DNA of 64,000 nt, from assembly GCA_050247235.1 (NCBI GenBank), contig JBFWUN010000016.1, positions 12,338 to 76,337 on the forward strand. Direction: 5' to 3'. The notes under the pieces are model-generated. The model was given only the letters and a program-made list of their open reading frames with translations. It was not told the DNA's origin and ran no database searches. This DNA is from CAIKBL01 sp050247235 (GTDB taxonomy: Bacteria; Pseudomonadota; Gammaproteobacteria; Ga0077536). The position numbers were made by a program, and so were the translations under genes. Of the stretch, positions 50,006 to 59,438 are shown in pieces; positions within the stretch are counted from its first letter, which is position 1; each line of letters starts with the position of its first letter.

Positions 50006-50559
50006 GTACCCTTCACCGCGTAGATCCCCGGGCTGTTCCGCCACCACGTCTTGTAGTCCATGCCGTAACCGAAGAGATATCGATCGGGTGTCGACAGCGC
50101 ATGGAAATCGGTGTGCGACAACCCGGGCCGCTGCGCCACCTCCTTGTGGATGAGCACCGCCGTCAGGACTTCGCGGGCGCCCCGCCGCTGGCATTCGTCG
50201 ACGGCAGCGGCGAGCGTGACGCCCTGGTCGAGCAGGTCATCGACGATCAGCACAGCACGATCCTCGACCGTCGGCGGCGGCGGTTTGATCCATCGGAGGT
50301 CGGCACCCGTCGTCGCCGTGCCGTAACGGGTGACGTGGATGTAATCGACCTGCAGCGGAAAATCGAGATGCGGCATCAGCAGCGCGGTCGGCACCAGGCC
50401 GCCGGTCATCGTGGCCAGCAGCAGCGGCTCCGCGGCACCGAGCCGCGCGGTGATGCGCGCCGCCATCGACTTCACGGCCGCTTCGATCTGTCCGGGCGTG
50501 AACAGCAGGTCGGCCTCGGCACGCGCCCGGGCGATGTCTTCCGGGGTCGGCGCGCTCAT
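50002..50559 (-). CDS. hpt: Hypoxanthine-guanine phosphoribosyltransferase
   Basis: A 185-residue PRTase. The PRPP loop is VLIVDDLLDQGVTLA, preceded by TMTGGLVPTALLMPHLDFPLQVDYIHVTRYG, typical of the Hpt/Hprt group. It salvages hypoxanthine and guanine to IMP and GMP, and would take the hypoxanthine made by the phosphorylase encoded next to it. It overlaps the DUF815 gene and the phosphorylase gene by four bases each. Confidence 0.92.
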   Translation of the reverse strand: MSAPTPEDIARARAEADLLFTPGQIEAAVKSMAARITARLGAAEPLLLATMTGGLVPTALLMPHLDFPLQVDYIHVTRYGTATTGADLRWIKPPPPTVEDRAVLIVDDLLDQGVTLAAAVDECQRRGAREVLTAVLIHKEVAQRPGLSHTDFHALSTPDRYLFGYGMDYKTWWRNSPGIYAVKGT

Positions 50560-51431
50560 TGCGGGGTCTCAGCCGCCAGCGCCGAGCGTCCCGCCCAGTC
50601 CTTTGCGAACTGGAACGCCGAACGCCCGCTGCGCGATCCGTGCAGCAGCGCCCACTGGAGCGCCGCGTGCTCGGCGGCGGCATCGGGTTCGGGCACGCCG
50701 AACGCCTGCAGCCAGTGACGCACGATGTCGAGGTAGCGTTCCTGGTTGTATGGATGGAACGACAGCCACAGGCCGAAGCGCTCGGACAGCGAGATCTTCT
50801 CTTCCACTGCCTCGCTCTGGTGGATCTCGCCGTCCACCGCGCGCGCATCCAGGTTGTCGCGCAGGCGCTCCGGTACGAGGTGACGGCGGTTGGAGGTCGC
50901 GTAGATGACCAGGTTGTCCGGGGGCGCTGCCAATGAGCCGTCGAGCACGGTCTTCAGTGCGCGGTAGCTTGAATCGTGTTCGTCGAACGCGAGGTCATCA
51001 CAGAACACCACGTAACGCCCGGACCGCCCGTGCAGCCGTTCCACGATGTCCGGCAGGTCGACGAGATCGCCGCGTTCAACCTCCACGATGCGCAGGCCCT
51101 GTTCGACGTACGCGTTGAACAGGGCCTTGACGAGCGACGACTTGCCGGTGCCTCGCGGACCCCACAGCAGCGCGTTGTTCGCCGGCAGCCCGCGCAGGAA
51201 CTGGCGCGTGTTGCGCTCGAGTTCCTCGCGCTGGAAATCGATGTGCCGCAGGTCCGTCAGCTGCACCGCGCTGAACTGCCGGATCGGTTCGAGCGTGCCG
51301 ATGCCCTGGCGTTTGCGCCAGCGCCACGCAAGGCCGTCATCGACGCGGTCAGCGGCCGCGGCCGGAAATAGGCGTTCGAGGCGCGCGACCAGCGCCTCGG
51401 CGCGCCGGAAGAATTCGTCTGCACTGCTCAT
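50556..51431 (-). CDS. DUF815-family P-loop ATPase
   Basis: A 291-residue AAA-type ATPase of the DUF815 family. Walker A is GPRGTGKSS at residues 91-99, Walker B is VVFCDDLAFDE near residues 142-152, followed by ATSNRRHLVPERL and FGLWLSFHPYNQERYL. The family is conserved in Proteobacteria but has no known role. The start is 78 bases after the cyaA stop; the end overlaps hpt by four bases. Confidence 0.88.
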   Translation of the reverse strand: MSSADEFFRRAEALVARLERLFPAAAADRVDDGLAWRWRKRQGIGTLEPIRQFSAVQLTDLRHIDFQREELERNTRQFLRGLPANNALLWGPRGTGKSSLVKALFNAYVEQGLRIVEVERGDLVDLPDIVERLHGRSGRYVVFCDDLAFDEHDSSYRALKTVLDGSLAAPPDNLVIYATSNRRHLVPERLRDNLDARAVDGEIHQSEAVEEKISLSERFGLWLSFHPYNQERYLDIVRHWLQAFGVPEPDAAAEHAALQWALLHGSRSGRSAFQFAKDWAGRSALAAETPQ

Positions 51432-51509
51432 GGGAGATCGGGAAGGTTCCGTTCGGAGCCGGCATTGTAGCCGACCCCTCCCGGGGGTGTCGTCAGATCC
51501 GGCGCCCGC

Positions 51510-54341
51510 TCACGCGCCGAGGCGTGCGCGCAGGGACTTGGTCAGGTGGTACTCGATACGCTTCTTGAACTCGAGCAGACGGACCGTGCGCCGCGCGACG
51601 TTGCCATGGTGGGAGGCGTAGCGTTCCGACAGTTCGAGCTGGGTGATGTAGACCGGGTAGCCTTCCTGGCTCAACCGGTTTGCGAGGATGTGGGTCGCGA
51701 TCGCGTTGAACAGTTGCGCGCCGTGTTCGCGCGAGCTGAACTCGTGCTCCTCGCAGTAGCAGGTGAACTCTGCGATCCCGTCCGCGTTCAGGTCAGCGAA
51801 CATCTTGAGCGGCACGTAGGGCGCCGAATCCTGCAGGCCGAGATGCACCGGCCGCGCGACCCAGCGTGAACTCTGCTGCAGGAGCTGGTACCACTCCACC
51901 GGAGCGCCCGCGGGCAGCGCATCGACTGCGCTGTGGACCTGCAGCGCGCGCAGGCTCTCGAAGAAGCGCGAAAGATGATCGAACGTCGTCCGCAGGCCCT
52001 GTCCGACCTGCCGTTCCACGTACAGGTCGCCGAACTCGTCGAGCACGTAGAGGTCGAGCTTCGCATCGCGGGGGTGCGCAAATACCTGGATTCGTTCGGC
52101 GCGGTTGTGTTCGTAGATCGTCGCGAGCGGCAGCGTTTCCATGCAGTTGGCATCGAAGCGCACGTGCCTGCGCGATGAACTCGGTTCGCCGAGACTCTTG
52201 AGCAGCGAAACCGCGTTGGGGTGCACACGGTACTCGAACGTCCCTGTGCGGCGACAGATTTCCTGGTAAGTGTCGCCCACCGCGACCACGTGATGAGCCA
52301 CCTGCTGGCGATCGTGGTGCCGGAAGAAATCGGCGATGTTGCGCACGTAGCTCTCCAGCCGCTGCCGCACGAGGTGGCCGTAATCCGGGGCAGGGCAGTA
52401 CACCCGGGGCACGATCTCCCGCCGGCGGGGCAGCCGTTCGAGCGCCTCGCACATCGCCATCGCGAGCGCTTCGCGCCCGGCGTAACGGTGCACGTAGAGT
52501 TCTCCCCAGCTGGTTTCGACCACCATGTCGATGGCGCCGAGCAGGTTGACGCGGCCACCGCCGAACTGGAACGCATCGCTGTGGCTGCTCGTCAGCACGT
52601 CGCCCTGCGCCAGCCGTCCGGGGGCGATGTCGCAGCCGACGTTCGCGATGAACACCACGGTGGTCGCGTGCGGCGCGCGGGTCAGGCTCGACATTTCGGG
52701 CGCCGCCGGCTGGCGGGAAGGGAATGCTTCGACCAGCGCATCGAGCACGCGGCGAACCTCGGTCAGGGCCTGCCGATGACCAGCCTGGAAGACGTGCCAT
52801 TCGGTCTGACCGTCTGCCAGGCGGTTGAAGTGGCACCACGCGAGCACCTCCACCAGTGAATCGGCCTGTTTCTGCGGCGTGATTCGCGCGTCGTCCTCCA
52901 CCTCGATCCGGCCGACGTAAAGCGCCCAGTGGGTCGACGCACCGTCGCTGCGCGCATGCAGCGACAGGATTGGCTCCGCCGGGTTCTGGCAGATGCCACG
53001 CGTGATGAGTTCCAGCTTGTGCGGTTTGCGCTCGAAGGCGGCATACAGCTTGCGGCCCAGCACGTTGAGATCCGAATCGGTGATGTGCTGCGCGCGTCCG
53101 TACGTTCGCGCGAACTCGGAGAGCACCGCGTAACTTCGCCGCAGCGCCTTCACCAGTTCGCGACGCTCCTCGCGCGCCGTGTCCAGCCGCCACTGCGCGC
53201 GGCGATCGAGGGCGGCGACCTCCTGCGCCGTCCATCCCCACGCCTGCACCATGCTCTCGATGATCTCCCGTCGCCAGGAGGCCTGGCGCACGTCGGCGGG
53301 CGCGCTCAGCGCCTGGTCGGTCTTCAGGTAGAACGCGCGCCGCAGCACGCGCAGCCTGGCGCTGTCCTGCTTCGACATCAGGTACTCCTCGACCCGCCGG
53401 TACATCGCGAGGTAAGGATCGAGATCGTCCAGTCCGACGTTCGCGGTGGACAGTGCCTGCTTGTAGTGATGGCTGAGCAGCCGCACGTTCGGGTAGTCCG
53501 CGGCATAGGACTCCATCAGCAGCAGCTTCATCACCGACTTGTAAGGTGAATCGATGCTCTTGTAGAGCTGCCACAGCGCGGCTCCGAAGAATTCCGCGGC
53601 CGGGATCTCCGGCACTCCGCCGAAATCCACGTAATGACGCGCGGAGATTCGCCGCTGGACGAGTGCGCGTTCGACGAACGCATCGTAGTCACGTTCCTCC
53701 TCCGGCGGCACGTACCACCACAGGGGTTTGAGGCCGGCGAGCAACAGGCCTGAGCGATAGAACTCGTCGAGCAGCAGGTGGTGCTGCGAACTGCCGCTGC
53801 TCTCGGCCGAGAGGCTCAGCGTCTCGCCCCGGCGGAAGCGCTCCGCGTCGAACACGTAGAAGTGCACTTCCACGCCCTGCGTGAGCGCGAACGCCTCGAT
53901 CTCGGCGGCTTTCCGCTGCAGCAGTGTCACCTGCGCTGGGCTCAGTGCCTCGTCGTGGCAGATCCAGATATCGAGGTCGCTGTCCCGCGAGTACGCGACA
54001 GTTCCCGCGCTGCCCATCAGGTAGATCCCCCGGATCGCGAACGAGCGCAGCACGTTGGACTCGTGCGTGAACGACTTCACCAGGCGCCGCGCGGCGGTCA
54101 CCGCGCTCCGTGTCGGCGTGTAATCCGCGATGCCGAACGGCGTGTCCGGTCCGCAGTAGCCGGGCAGCAGCGGATGGGTGAGGTGGAACAGCAGAGGGAT
54201 CATCTCCACGACGTCCTGCTGACGCGTCGACAGCGTGTCGAAGGCGCGCCGCAGGCGGTCGTGCGTGACGGCGACGAAGCGGTTCTCGAGATCGCGGGGG
54301 CGCGGTTCGCGCGCGGGCTTCACGGGAGACGGTGCGGACAT
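51510..54341 (-). CDS. cyaA: Class I adenylate cyclase
   Basis: CyaA makes cAMP from ATP for CRP-type regulation. The 943-residue protein has the nucleotidyltransferase-like N-terminal catalytic part with GSAGTVAYSRDSDLDIW near residues 110-126; Asp122 and Asp124 are the metal ligands. The C-terminal half is the regulatory region and has the family's long helical/beta segments. Class I enzymes occur in Gammaproteobacteria. It runs leftward, upstream of the DUF815-hpt-phosphorylase set. Confidence 0.94.
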   Translation of the reverse strand: MSAPSPVKPAREPRPRDLENRFVAVTHDRLRRAFDTLSTRQQDVVEMIPLLFHLTHPLLPGYCGPDTPFGIADYTPTRSAVTAARRLVKSFTHESNVLRSFAIRGIYLMGSAGTVAYSRDSDLDIWICHDEALSPAQVTLLQRKAAEIEAFALTQGVEVHFYVFDAERFRRGETLSLSAESSGSSQHHLLLDEFYRSGLLLAGLKPLWWYVPPEEERDYDAFVERALVQRRISARHYVDFGGVPEIPAAEFFGAALWQLYKSIDSPYKSVMKLLLMESYAADYPNVRLLSHHYKQALSTANVGLDDLDPYLAMYRRVEEYLMSKQDSARLRVLRRAFYLKTDQALSAPADVRQASWRREIIESMVQAWGWTAQEVAALDRRAQWRLDTAREERRELVKALRRSYAVLSEFARTYGRAQHITDSDLNVLGRKLYAAFERKPHKLELITRGICQNPAEPILSLHARSDGASTHWALYVGRIEVEDDARITPQKQADSLVEVLAWCHFNRLADGQTEWHVFQAGHRQALTEVRRVLDALVEAFPSRQPAAPEMSSLTRAPHATTVVFIANVGCDIAPGRLAQGDVLTSSHSDAFQFGGGRVNLLGAIDMVVETSWGELYVHRYAGREALAMAMCEALERLPRRREIVPRVYCPAPDYGHLVRQRLESYVRNIADFFRHHDRQQVAHHVVAVGDTYQEICRRTGTFEYRVHPNAVSLLKSLGEPSSSRRHVRFDANCMETLPLATIYEHNRAERIQVFAHPRDAKLDLYVLDEFGDLYVERQVGQGLRTTFDHLSRFFESLRALQVHSAVDALPAGAPVEWYQLLQQSSRWVARPVHLGLQDSAPYVPLKMFADLNADGIAEFTCYCEEHEFSSREHGAQLFNAIATHILANRLSQEGYPVYITQLELSERYASHHGNVARRTVRLLEFKKRIEYHLTKSLRARLGA

Positions 54342-54443
54342 GCCGGATCTAGCGGCGGAGGGCGACGCTTCCTGAAGCCGTGGAAGGTTCGCCGGATTGT
54401 GTGACGACCGCAGCTAAGCCGCTGAAACTCAATGACTTGCCAT

Positions 54444-54473
54444 TTGAGTCCGAACCCCGTTCTGGGGAATAAT
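54444..54473 (+). promoter_or_regulatory. Candidate sigma-70 promoter of glyA
   Basis: TTGAGT (54444-54449) and AATAAT (54468-54473, five of six matches) are 18 bases apart, giving a leader of about 130 bases before glyA. The leader has one small hairpin (GAGGA/TCCTC at 54545-54562). I see no recognisable riboswitch. Confidence 0.45.
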
Positions 54474-54611
54474 GCGCTGCCCACCCGCGGCGCCCGGATC
54501 CAGGCCCGGCGCGCCGCTAGGCGTTCGCGTCCGGCGCTTCACCAGAGGACCACGAAATCCTCCGACATGCCCCCGGATCCCGACCAGAGCCATTGAGAGA
54601 GGACCCAAGCG

Positions 54612-55874
54612 ATGTTCAGCCAGGACATGCGGATCGCCGGTTTCGATCCGGAGCTCGCGGCGGCCATCGCCGCGGAGACCCAGCGCCAGGAGGATCACAT
54701 CGAACTGATCGCCTCCGAGAACCACACCAGCCCGCGCGTGCTGGAGGCGGCCGGGACCCTGCTCACCAACAAGTATGCCGAGGGATATCCGGGCAAGCGC
54801 TACTACGGCGGCTGCGAGCACGTGGATGTGATCGAACAGCTCGCGATCGATCGGGCCAAGGCGCTGTTCGGCGCACAGTATGCGAACGTGCAACCGCATT
54901 CCGGCTCGCAGGCGAACGGCGCGGTCTACCTGGCGCTGCTGAATCCCGGGGATTGCGTGCTCGGCATGTCGCTCGCACACGGGGGGCACCTGACGCATGG
55001 CGCAGCGGTGAACTTTTCCGGACGTACCTACCGGTCGGTCCAGTACGGTCTCGATCCGGCCACGGGCCGCGTGGACTACGACGAGGTGGCGCGTCTTGCA
55101 CGCGAGCACCGCCCGCGCCTGATCATGACCGGTTTCTCCGCCTACTCGCGGGTACTCGACTGGGCGCGCTTCCGCGAGATCGCCGATGACGTCGGCGCCT
55201 ACCTGGTGTCAGACATGGCGCATGTCGCGGGCCTGGTCGCCGTCGGGCTCTATCCCAGTCCCGTGCAGGTCGCACACATGACGACCACCACCACGCACAA
55301 GACGCTGCGCGGTCCGCGCAGTGGGCTCATCCTGGGCATGGATGACGAAGATCTCGCGAAGAAAGTGAATTCCGCCGTTTTCCCGGGGCTGCAGGGCGGA
55401 CCGCTGATGCACATCATCGCGGCCAAGGCCGTGGCCTTCAAGGAAGCGATGGAACCCGCGTTTCGAACCTACCAGGAGCAGGTCGTACGCAACGCGCAGA
55501 CGATGGCCGAGACCTTCCTGTCACGTGGCTACGACGTGGTGTCCGGCGGAACCGACAACCACCTCTTCCTGGTGGACCTGGTCGCCCGCGGCCTGACCGG
55601 CAAGGCCGCAGATGCGGCGCTGGGAAGCGCGCATATCACCGTCAACAAGAATGCCGTCCCGAACGATCCGCAGTCGCCGTTCGTGACCAGCGGCATCCGC
55701 GTCGGCACGCCCGCGATGACCACGCGCGGATGCCGCGAAGACGAGGCGCGCGCGCTCGCGGGCTGGATGTGCGACGTGCTCGATCAGATCGATGATCCCG
55801 CGGTGATCGCACGCGTGCGCGGCCAGGTCGTCGAACTGTGCCGGCAGCATCCGGTGTATCGCCCGGCCAGCTGA
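54612..55874 (+). CDS. glyA: Serine hydroxymethyltransferase
   Basis: GlyA converts serine and tetrahydrofolate to glycine and methylene-THF. The 420-residue PLP enzyme shows ELIASENHTSP, NKYAEGYPGKRYYGGCEHVD, LAHGGHLTHG and the PLP lysine Lys230 in TTTTTHKTLRGPRSG. AGAGAGGAC precedes the ATG. It heads the nrdR-rib run. Its C1 units feed purF/purL-dependent purine synthesis. Confidence 0.98.
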   Translation: MFSQDMRIAGFDPELAAAIAAETQRQEDHIELIASENHTSPRVLEAAGTLLTNKYAEGYPGKRYYGGCEHVDVIEQLAIDRAKALFGAQYANVQPHSGSQANGAVYLALLNPGDCVLGMSLAHGGHLTHGAAVNFSGRTYRSVQYGLDPATGRVDYDEVARLAREHRPRLIMTGFSAYSRVLDWARFREIADDVGAYLVSDMAHVAGLVAVGLYPSPVQVAHMTTTTTHKTLRGPRSGLILGMDDEDLAKKVNSAVFPGLQGGPLMHIIAAKAVAFKEAMEPAFRTYQEQVVRNAQTMAETFLSRGYDVVSGGTDNHLFLVDLVARGLTGKAADAALGSAHITVNKNAVPNDPQSPFVTSGIRVGTPAMTTRGCREDEARALAGWMCDVLDQIDDPAVIARVRGQVVELCRQHPVYRPAS

Positions 55875-55889
55875 ACGGCGCACGCCCCG

Positions 55890-56408
55890 ATGCACTGTCC
55901 GTTCTGCGCGCATCACGACACCCGGGTCATCGATTCCCGTCTGCTCGGTGAGGGCGACCAGATCCGGCGCCGTCGCGAGTGCATGGAGTGCAAGGCGCGC
56001 TTCACAACCTACGAAACTGCGGAGCTCACGTTGCCGCGGGTGGTCAAGAGCGACGGTCGGCGCGAGACGTTCAACGAAGACAAGCTCCGCGGCGGCATCC
56101 TGAAGGCGCTCGAGAAGCGGCCGGTGGCGATGGAACGCGTGGAGGCTGCCATCAACAGGGTCAAGCGGCTGGTCCGCGAGAGCGGCGAACGCGAAATTGA
56201 CTCCCGCCGCATCGGCGAACACGTGATGGAAGCGCTGCGCGGACTCGACCAGGTGGCGTACGTGCGGTTCGCGTCGGTGTACCGCAGCTTCGAGGACGTG
56301 CGCGCGTTCCTCGAGGAGATCGAGCGCCTGGAGAACGACCTGCCGCCCGATCTGCGCGAGCAGCAGCTCGATCTCATCCCGAGCGACGCCCCGCGACGCA
56401 AGCGGTGA
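55890..56408 (+). CDS. nrdR: Transcriptional repressor NrdR
   Basis: NrdR represses ribonucleotide reductase genes in response to dATP/ATP. The 172-residue protein has the zinc ribbon Cys3, Cys6, Cys31, Cys34 and the ATP-cone VVKSDGRRETFNEDKLRGGILKALEKRPV. The C-terminal 20 residues (DLPPDLREQQ...) are a short extension. It lies 15 bases after glyA, as in most Proteobacteria. Confidence 0.96.
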   Translation: MHCPFCAHHDTRVIDSRLLGEGDQIRRRRECMECKARFTTYETAELTLPRVVKSDGRRETFNEDKLRGGILKALEKRPVAMERVEAAINRVKRLVRESGEREIDSRRIGEHVMEALRGLDQVAYVRFASVYRSFEDVRAFLEEIERLENDLPPDLREQQLDLIPSDAPRRKR

Positions 56409-56436
56409 ACGCGGCGGCGAGCCCTGTATCGAAAGC

Positions 56437-57546
56437 ATGACCGAGCTCGCCGGCGACCGCGCGTTCATGGCACATGCGCTCCGGCTCGCGCGACGGGGTC
56501 TGTACTCCACCCGGCCCAATCCGCGCGTCGGTTGCGTGCTCGTGAAGGACGGGCAGGTGATCGCCGAAGGATTTCACTACCGGGCCGGCGATGCCCACGC
56601 GGAAGCGTGTGCGCTCACCGCCGCGGGCCCCGCGGCGGCCGGGGCGACCGCCTACGTGACGCTCGAACCCTGCAGTCACCACGGACGCACACCGCCGTGT
56701 GCCGATGCGCTCGTGGCCGCCGGAGTCGCACGCGTGGTGTACGCGGTGGGCGATCCCAATCCGAGAGTCGACGGCAGCGGCGCGGCGCGCCTGGCTGCCG
56801 CAGGTATCCCGTGCGTCGGTGGCGTACTCGCGGACGAGGCCAGCGAGCTCAATCGCGGCTTCTTCAGTCGTCACCGGCGCGGACGGCCGTTCGTCGTGGT
56901 GAAGCTCGGCATGAGCCTCGATGGCAAGGTGGCGCTCGCGAACGGCGAAAGCCGCTGGATCACCGGTGCCGACGCGCGCGCCGACGTGCAACGCCTGCGC
57001 GCGCGGTCCGACGCGGTAATGACCGGCAGTGGCACGGTGCTCGCCGACGACCCGTCGCTCGACGTCCGCGATCCGCGCTTCGACCTCGGTGGACAACCAC
57101 CCATGCGTGTCGTGCTCGACTCCGGGTTGCGCACACCGCCGACGGCGCGCCTGCTCGACCCTCCGGGCCGCGTCACAGTCTTCACCGTCGCGCGCACTGA
57201 CGACCCTTCGGCGGTCGCGCTGGCGGCGCGCGGCGCGCACGTCGAGACAGTGGGCGGCGGCGTGAGCGGGGTCGACCTCCGCCAGGTGCTGCATCGGCTC
57301 GCCACGTGGGAGATTGGCGAAGTCCTGGTGGAAGCGGGACCCACCCTGGTGGCGGCGTTTCTCGCAGCCGAGCTCGTCGATGAACTGGTGCTGTATGTCG
57401 CGCCCGTGCTGCTCGGTCCGACGGCGCGCCACGCGTTCGCGTGGCCGACGCCCGCACGGCTCGCGAACGCGCCGCGCCTGCGGCAGGTGGCGTCCGTGGC
57501 GGTAGGTGCGGACCGGCGTCTGACGTACCGCCTGGACGCCGGCTGA
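56437..57546 (+). CDS. ribD: Bifunctional diaminohydroxyphosphoribosylaminopyrimidine deaminase / 5-amino-6-(5-phosphoribosylamino)uracil reductase
   Basis: RibD carries out the second and third riboflavin steps. The 369-residue protein has the deaminase zinc set His54-Ala-Glu, Cys79 and Cys88 (GDAHAEACAL, EPCSHHGRTPPCADAL) and a C-terminal reductase domain starting at about residue 150 (RPFVVVKLGMSLDGKVAL). All ligand positions match the E. coli enzyme with an offset of four. It is followed by ribE. Confidence 0.96.
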   Translation: MTELAGDRAFMAHALRLARRGLYSTRPNPRVGCVLVKDGQVIAEGFHYRAGDAHAEACALTAAGPAAAGATAYVTLEPCSHHGRTPPCADALVAAGVARVVYAVGDPNPRVDGSGAARLAAAGIPCVGGVLADEASELNRGFFSRHRRGRPFVVVKLGMSLDGKVALANGESRWITGADARADVQRLRARSDAVMTGSGTVLADDPSLDVRDPRFDLGGQPPMRVVLDSGLRTPPTARLLDPPGRVTVFTVARTDDPSAVALAARGAHVETVGGGVSGVDLRQVLHRLATWEIGEVLVEAGPTLVAAFLAAELVDELVLYVAPVLLGPTARHAFAWPTPARLANAPRLRQVASVAVGADRRLTYRLDAG

Positions 57547-57598
57547 GTGCGCCGGCGGCCGGGTTGACGGGTTCCCGACCATCATCGATAGTGCCTTG

Positions 57599-58195
57599 AT
57601 GTTCACGGGAATCATCCAGGCGGTCGGGCACGTGGTCGCGCTCACCCAGCGCGATCAGCAGATGCGGCTCGCCCTCGATGCCGGTCCGCTCGCGATGTCC
57701 GACGTGAAACTCGGCGACAGCATCGCCGTGTCCGGCCCGTGCCTGACGGTCACGACGCTCGAGGCCTCGGTGTTCAGCGTGGACGTGTCGCCCGAAACGC
57801 TTGCGCACACTACGCTCGGCGAACTCCGGGTGGGATCGCGTGTGAACCTCGAAAAGGCGATGTCGCTGGCGGATCGGCTCGGTGGTCATCTCGTCAGCGG
57901 CCACGTGGACGGCGTCGGCACCGTGCTTGCGCGCGAGGAGCGGCAGGACTACGTGTTCTTCCGGGTGCGCGCGCCGGCGCCGCTCGCGCACTACATCGCC
58001 CACAAGGGATCGATCTGCGTGGCCGGCGTGAGCCTCACGGTCAACGCGGTCACCGGCGCCGACTTCGACCTGCTGCTGATTCCGCACACGCTGCGTGAGA
58101 CGACGCTGGGCGAACTCGCGCCGGGTAGCCGGGTGAATCTCGAGGTGGACCTGATCGCGCGCTACCTCGAGCGCCTGATGACGCGCGACGCCTGA
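57599..58195 (+). CDS. ribE: Riboflavin synthase, alpha subunit
   Basis: This 198-residue enzyme dismutates two lumazines to riboflavin and a pyrimidine that is recycled. It has the two homologous barrel domains (MFTGIIQAVGHVVAL; GHLVSGHVDGVGTV; GSICVAGVSLTVN and FDLLLIPHTLRETTLG). The start ATG is at 57599; the TTG at 57596 just precedes it. No FMN riboswitch is seen in the 52 bases after ribD. Confidence 0.95.
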   Translation: MFTGIIQAVGHVVALTQRDQQMRLALDAGPLAMSDVKLGDSIAVSGPCLTVTTLEASVFSVDVSPETLAHTTLGELRVGSRVNLEKAMSLADRLGGHLVSGHVDGVGTVLAREERQDYVFFRVRAPAPLAHYIAHKGSICVAGVSLTVNAVTGADFDLLLIPHTLRETTLGELAPGSRVNLEVDLIARYLERLMTRDA

Positions 58196-58291
58196 ACTCG
58201 CACGCACGCGGCCGATGCCGCAATGAATGCCCAAGGGCACGCGCGCGTGCCCCGATCGACAACCAAGAAGACTGACGACACGGACTCCTGC

Positions 58292-59404
58292 ATGGGATTG
58301 AACACCACACAAGAGATCATCGACGACCTCCGCGCCGGACGCATGGTCATCATGATGGACGATGAGGACCGCGAGAACGAAGGCGACTTCGTGATCGCGG
58401 CCAGTCACTGCACGGCGGATCACATCAACTTCATGGCGCGGTTCGGCCGCGGACTGATCTGCCTCACGATGACCGAGGCGCGGTGCCGGCGGCTGAACCT
58501 GCCGCTGATGGTGCAGGATACGTACTACACCCATCGGACCAACTTCACGGTCTCGATCGAAGCAGCCGAAGGCGTGACCACCGGGATTTCCGCCGCGGAC
58601 CGCGCGCGCACGGTACAGGCGGCGGTGGCGGCGGAGGCACGCCCGAGCGACATCGTTCAGCCCGGTCACATCTTTCCGCTGATGGCGCAGTCGGGTGGGG
58701 TGCTGACGCGTGCCGGTCATACGGAGGCCGGGTGCGATCTCGCCGCGCTCGCGGGTCTGGAACCGGCCTCTGTCATCGTCGAGATCCTCAATGACGACGG
58801 CACGATGGCGCGCCGTCCCGAGCTCGAGAAGATCGCCGCCCAGCACGGCATGAAAATAGGCACGATCGCGGATCTCATCCGTTACCGCATCGAGAATGAG
58901 AAGACTGTCGAGCGTGCCGCCGAAGCCACGTTGCCGACCGAGTTCGGTGAATTCCGCCTGGTCGGCTACCGGGACGCGATCCACGGCGATCTCCATCTTG
59001 CGATGGTGCGCGGACAACTGGATCCCGAGCGACCGACCCTCGTGCGTGTACACATCTACAATCCCATCCAGGATCTCACGGCCAACGTCCGCCGGGATGC
59101 CGGCTGGCCACTGCGCGATGCGCTGCGGCGCGTGGCAGAGGCGGGCGAAGGCGTGGTGGTGGTGTTGAACAACCAGCTCGACAACGACGAAATCGTGCGC
59201 CAGATCTTTCGCTACGCGTCCAACGGCGCGGGCGGACAGAAGGTCGCGAAGGCGGGCGCGGTTACCGCGGATTTCCGCCAGGTGGGGCTGGGAGCGCAGA
59301 TCCTGTCGGATCTCGGGGTGCGCAAGATGCGTGTCATGAGCCATCCGCGTCGCTACCATGCGCTGTCAGGATTCGGTCTCGAGGTCGTCGAGTACGTCAC
59401 CTGA
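58292..59404 (+). CDS. ribB: 3,4-dihydroxy-2-butanone 4-phosphate synthase with degenerate GTP cyclohydrolase II domain (RibBX)
   Basis: Residues 1 to about 200 are a full DHBP synthase: VIMMDDEDRENEGDF, TYYTHRTNFTVSIEAA, GHIFPLMAQSGGVLTRAGHTEA. Residues about 205-370 have the GTP cyclohydrolase II fold but lack the three zinc Cys (a normal enzyme has HSECLTGDVFGSLRCDCG); here the matching stretch is VRVHIYNPIQDLTANVRRD. The second activity is probably lost, as in other RibBX proteins. The start at 58292 matches family alignment; 58223 would add 23 residues. A separate ribA is not in the window. Confidence 0.92.
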   Translation: MGLNTTQEIIDDLRAGRMVIMMDDEDRENEGDFVIAASHCTADHINFMARFGRGLICLTMTEARCRRLNLPLMVQDTYYTHRTNFTVSIEAAEGVTTGISAADRARTVQAAVAAEARPSDIVQPGHIFPLMAQSGGVLTRAGHTEAGCDLAALAGLEPASVIVEILNDDGTMARRPELEKIAAQHGMKIGTIADLIRYRIENEKTVERAAEATLPTEFGEFRLVGYRDAIHGDLHLAMVRGQLDPERPTLVRVHIYNPIQDLTANVRRDAGWPLRDALRRVAEAGEGVVVVLNNQLDNDEIVRQIFRYASNGAGGQKVAKAGAVTADFRQVGLGAQILSDLGVRKMRVMSHPRRYHALSGFGLEVVEYVT

Positions 59405-59438
59405 TGCAAGCTTCGATTCCCACAGGAACCCGCGTCCC

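Noticed and set aside
54474..54611. Possible riboswitch in the glyA leader
   Set aside because: The leader is long enough, but I could not match the conserved core of a glycine, THF or SAM/SAH riboswitch; only one weak hairpin was found.
57547..57598. FMN riboswitch between ribD and ribE
   Set aside because: The gap is 52 bases, too short, and no RFN-type conserved helices are visible there or before ribB.
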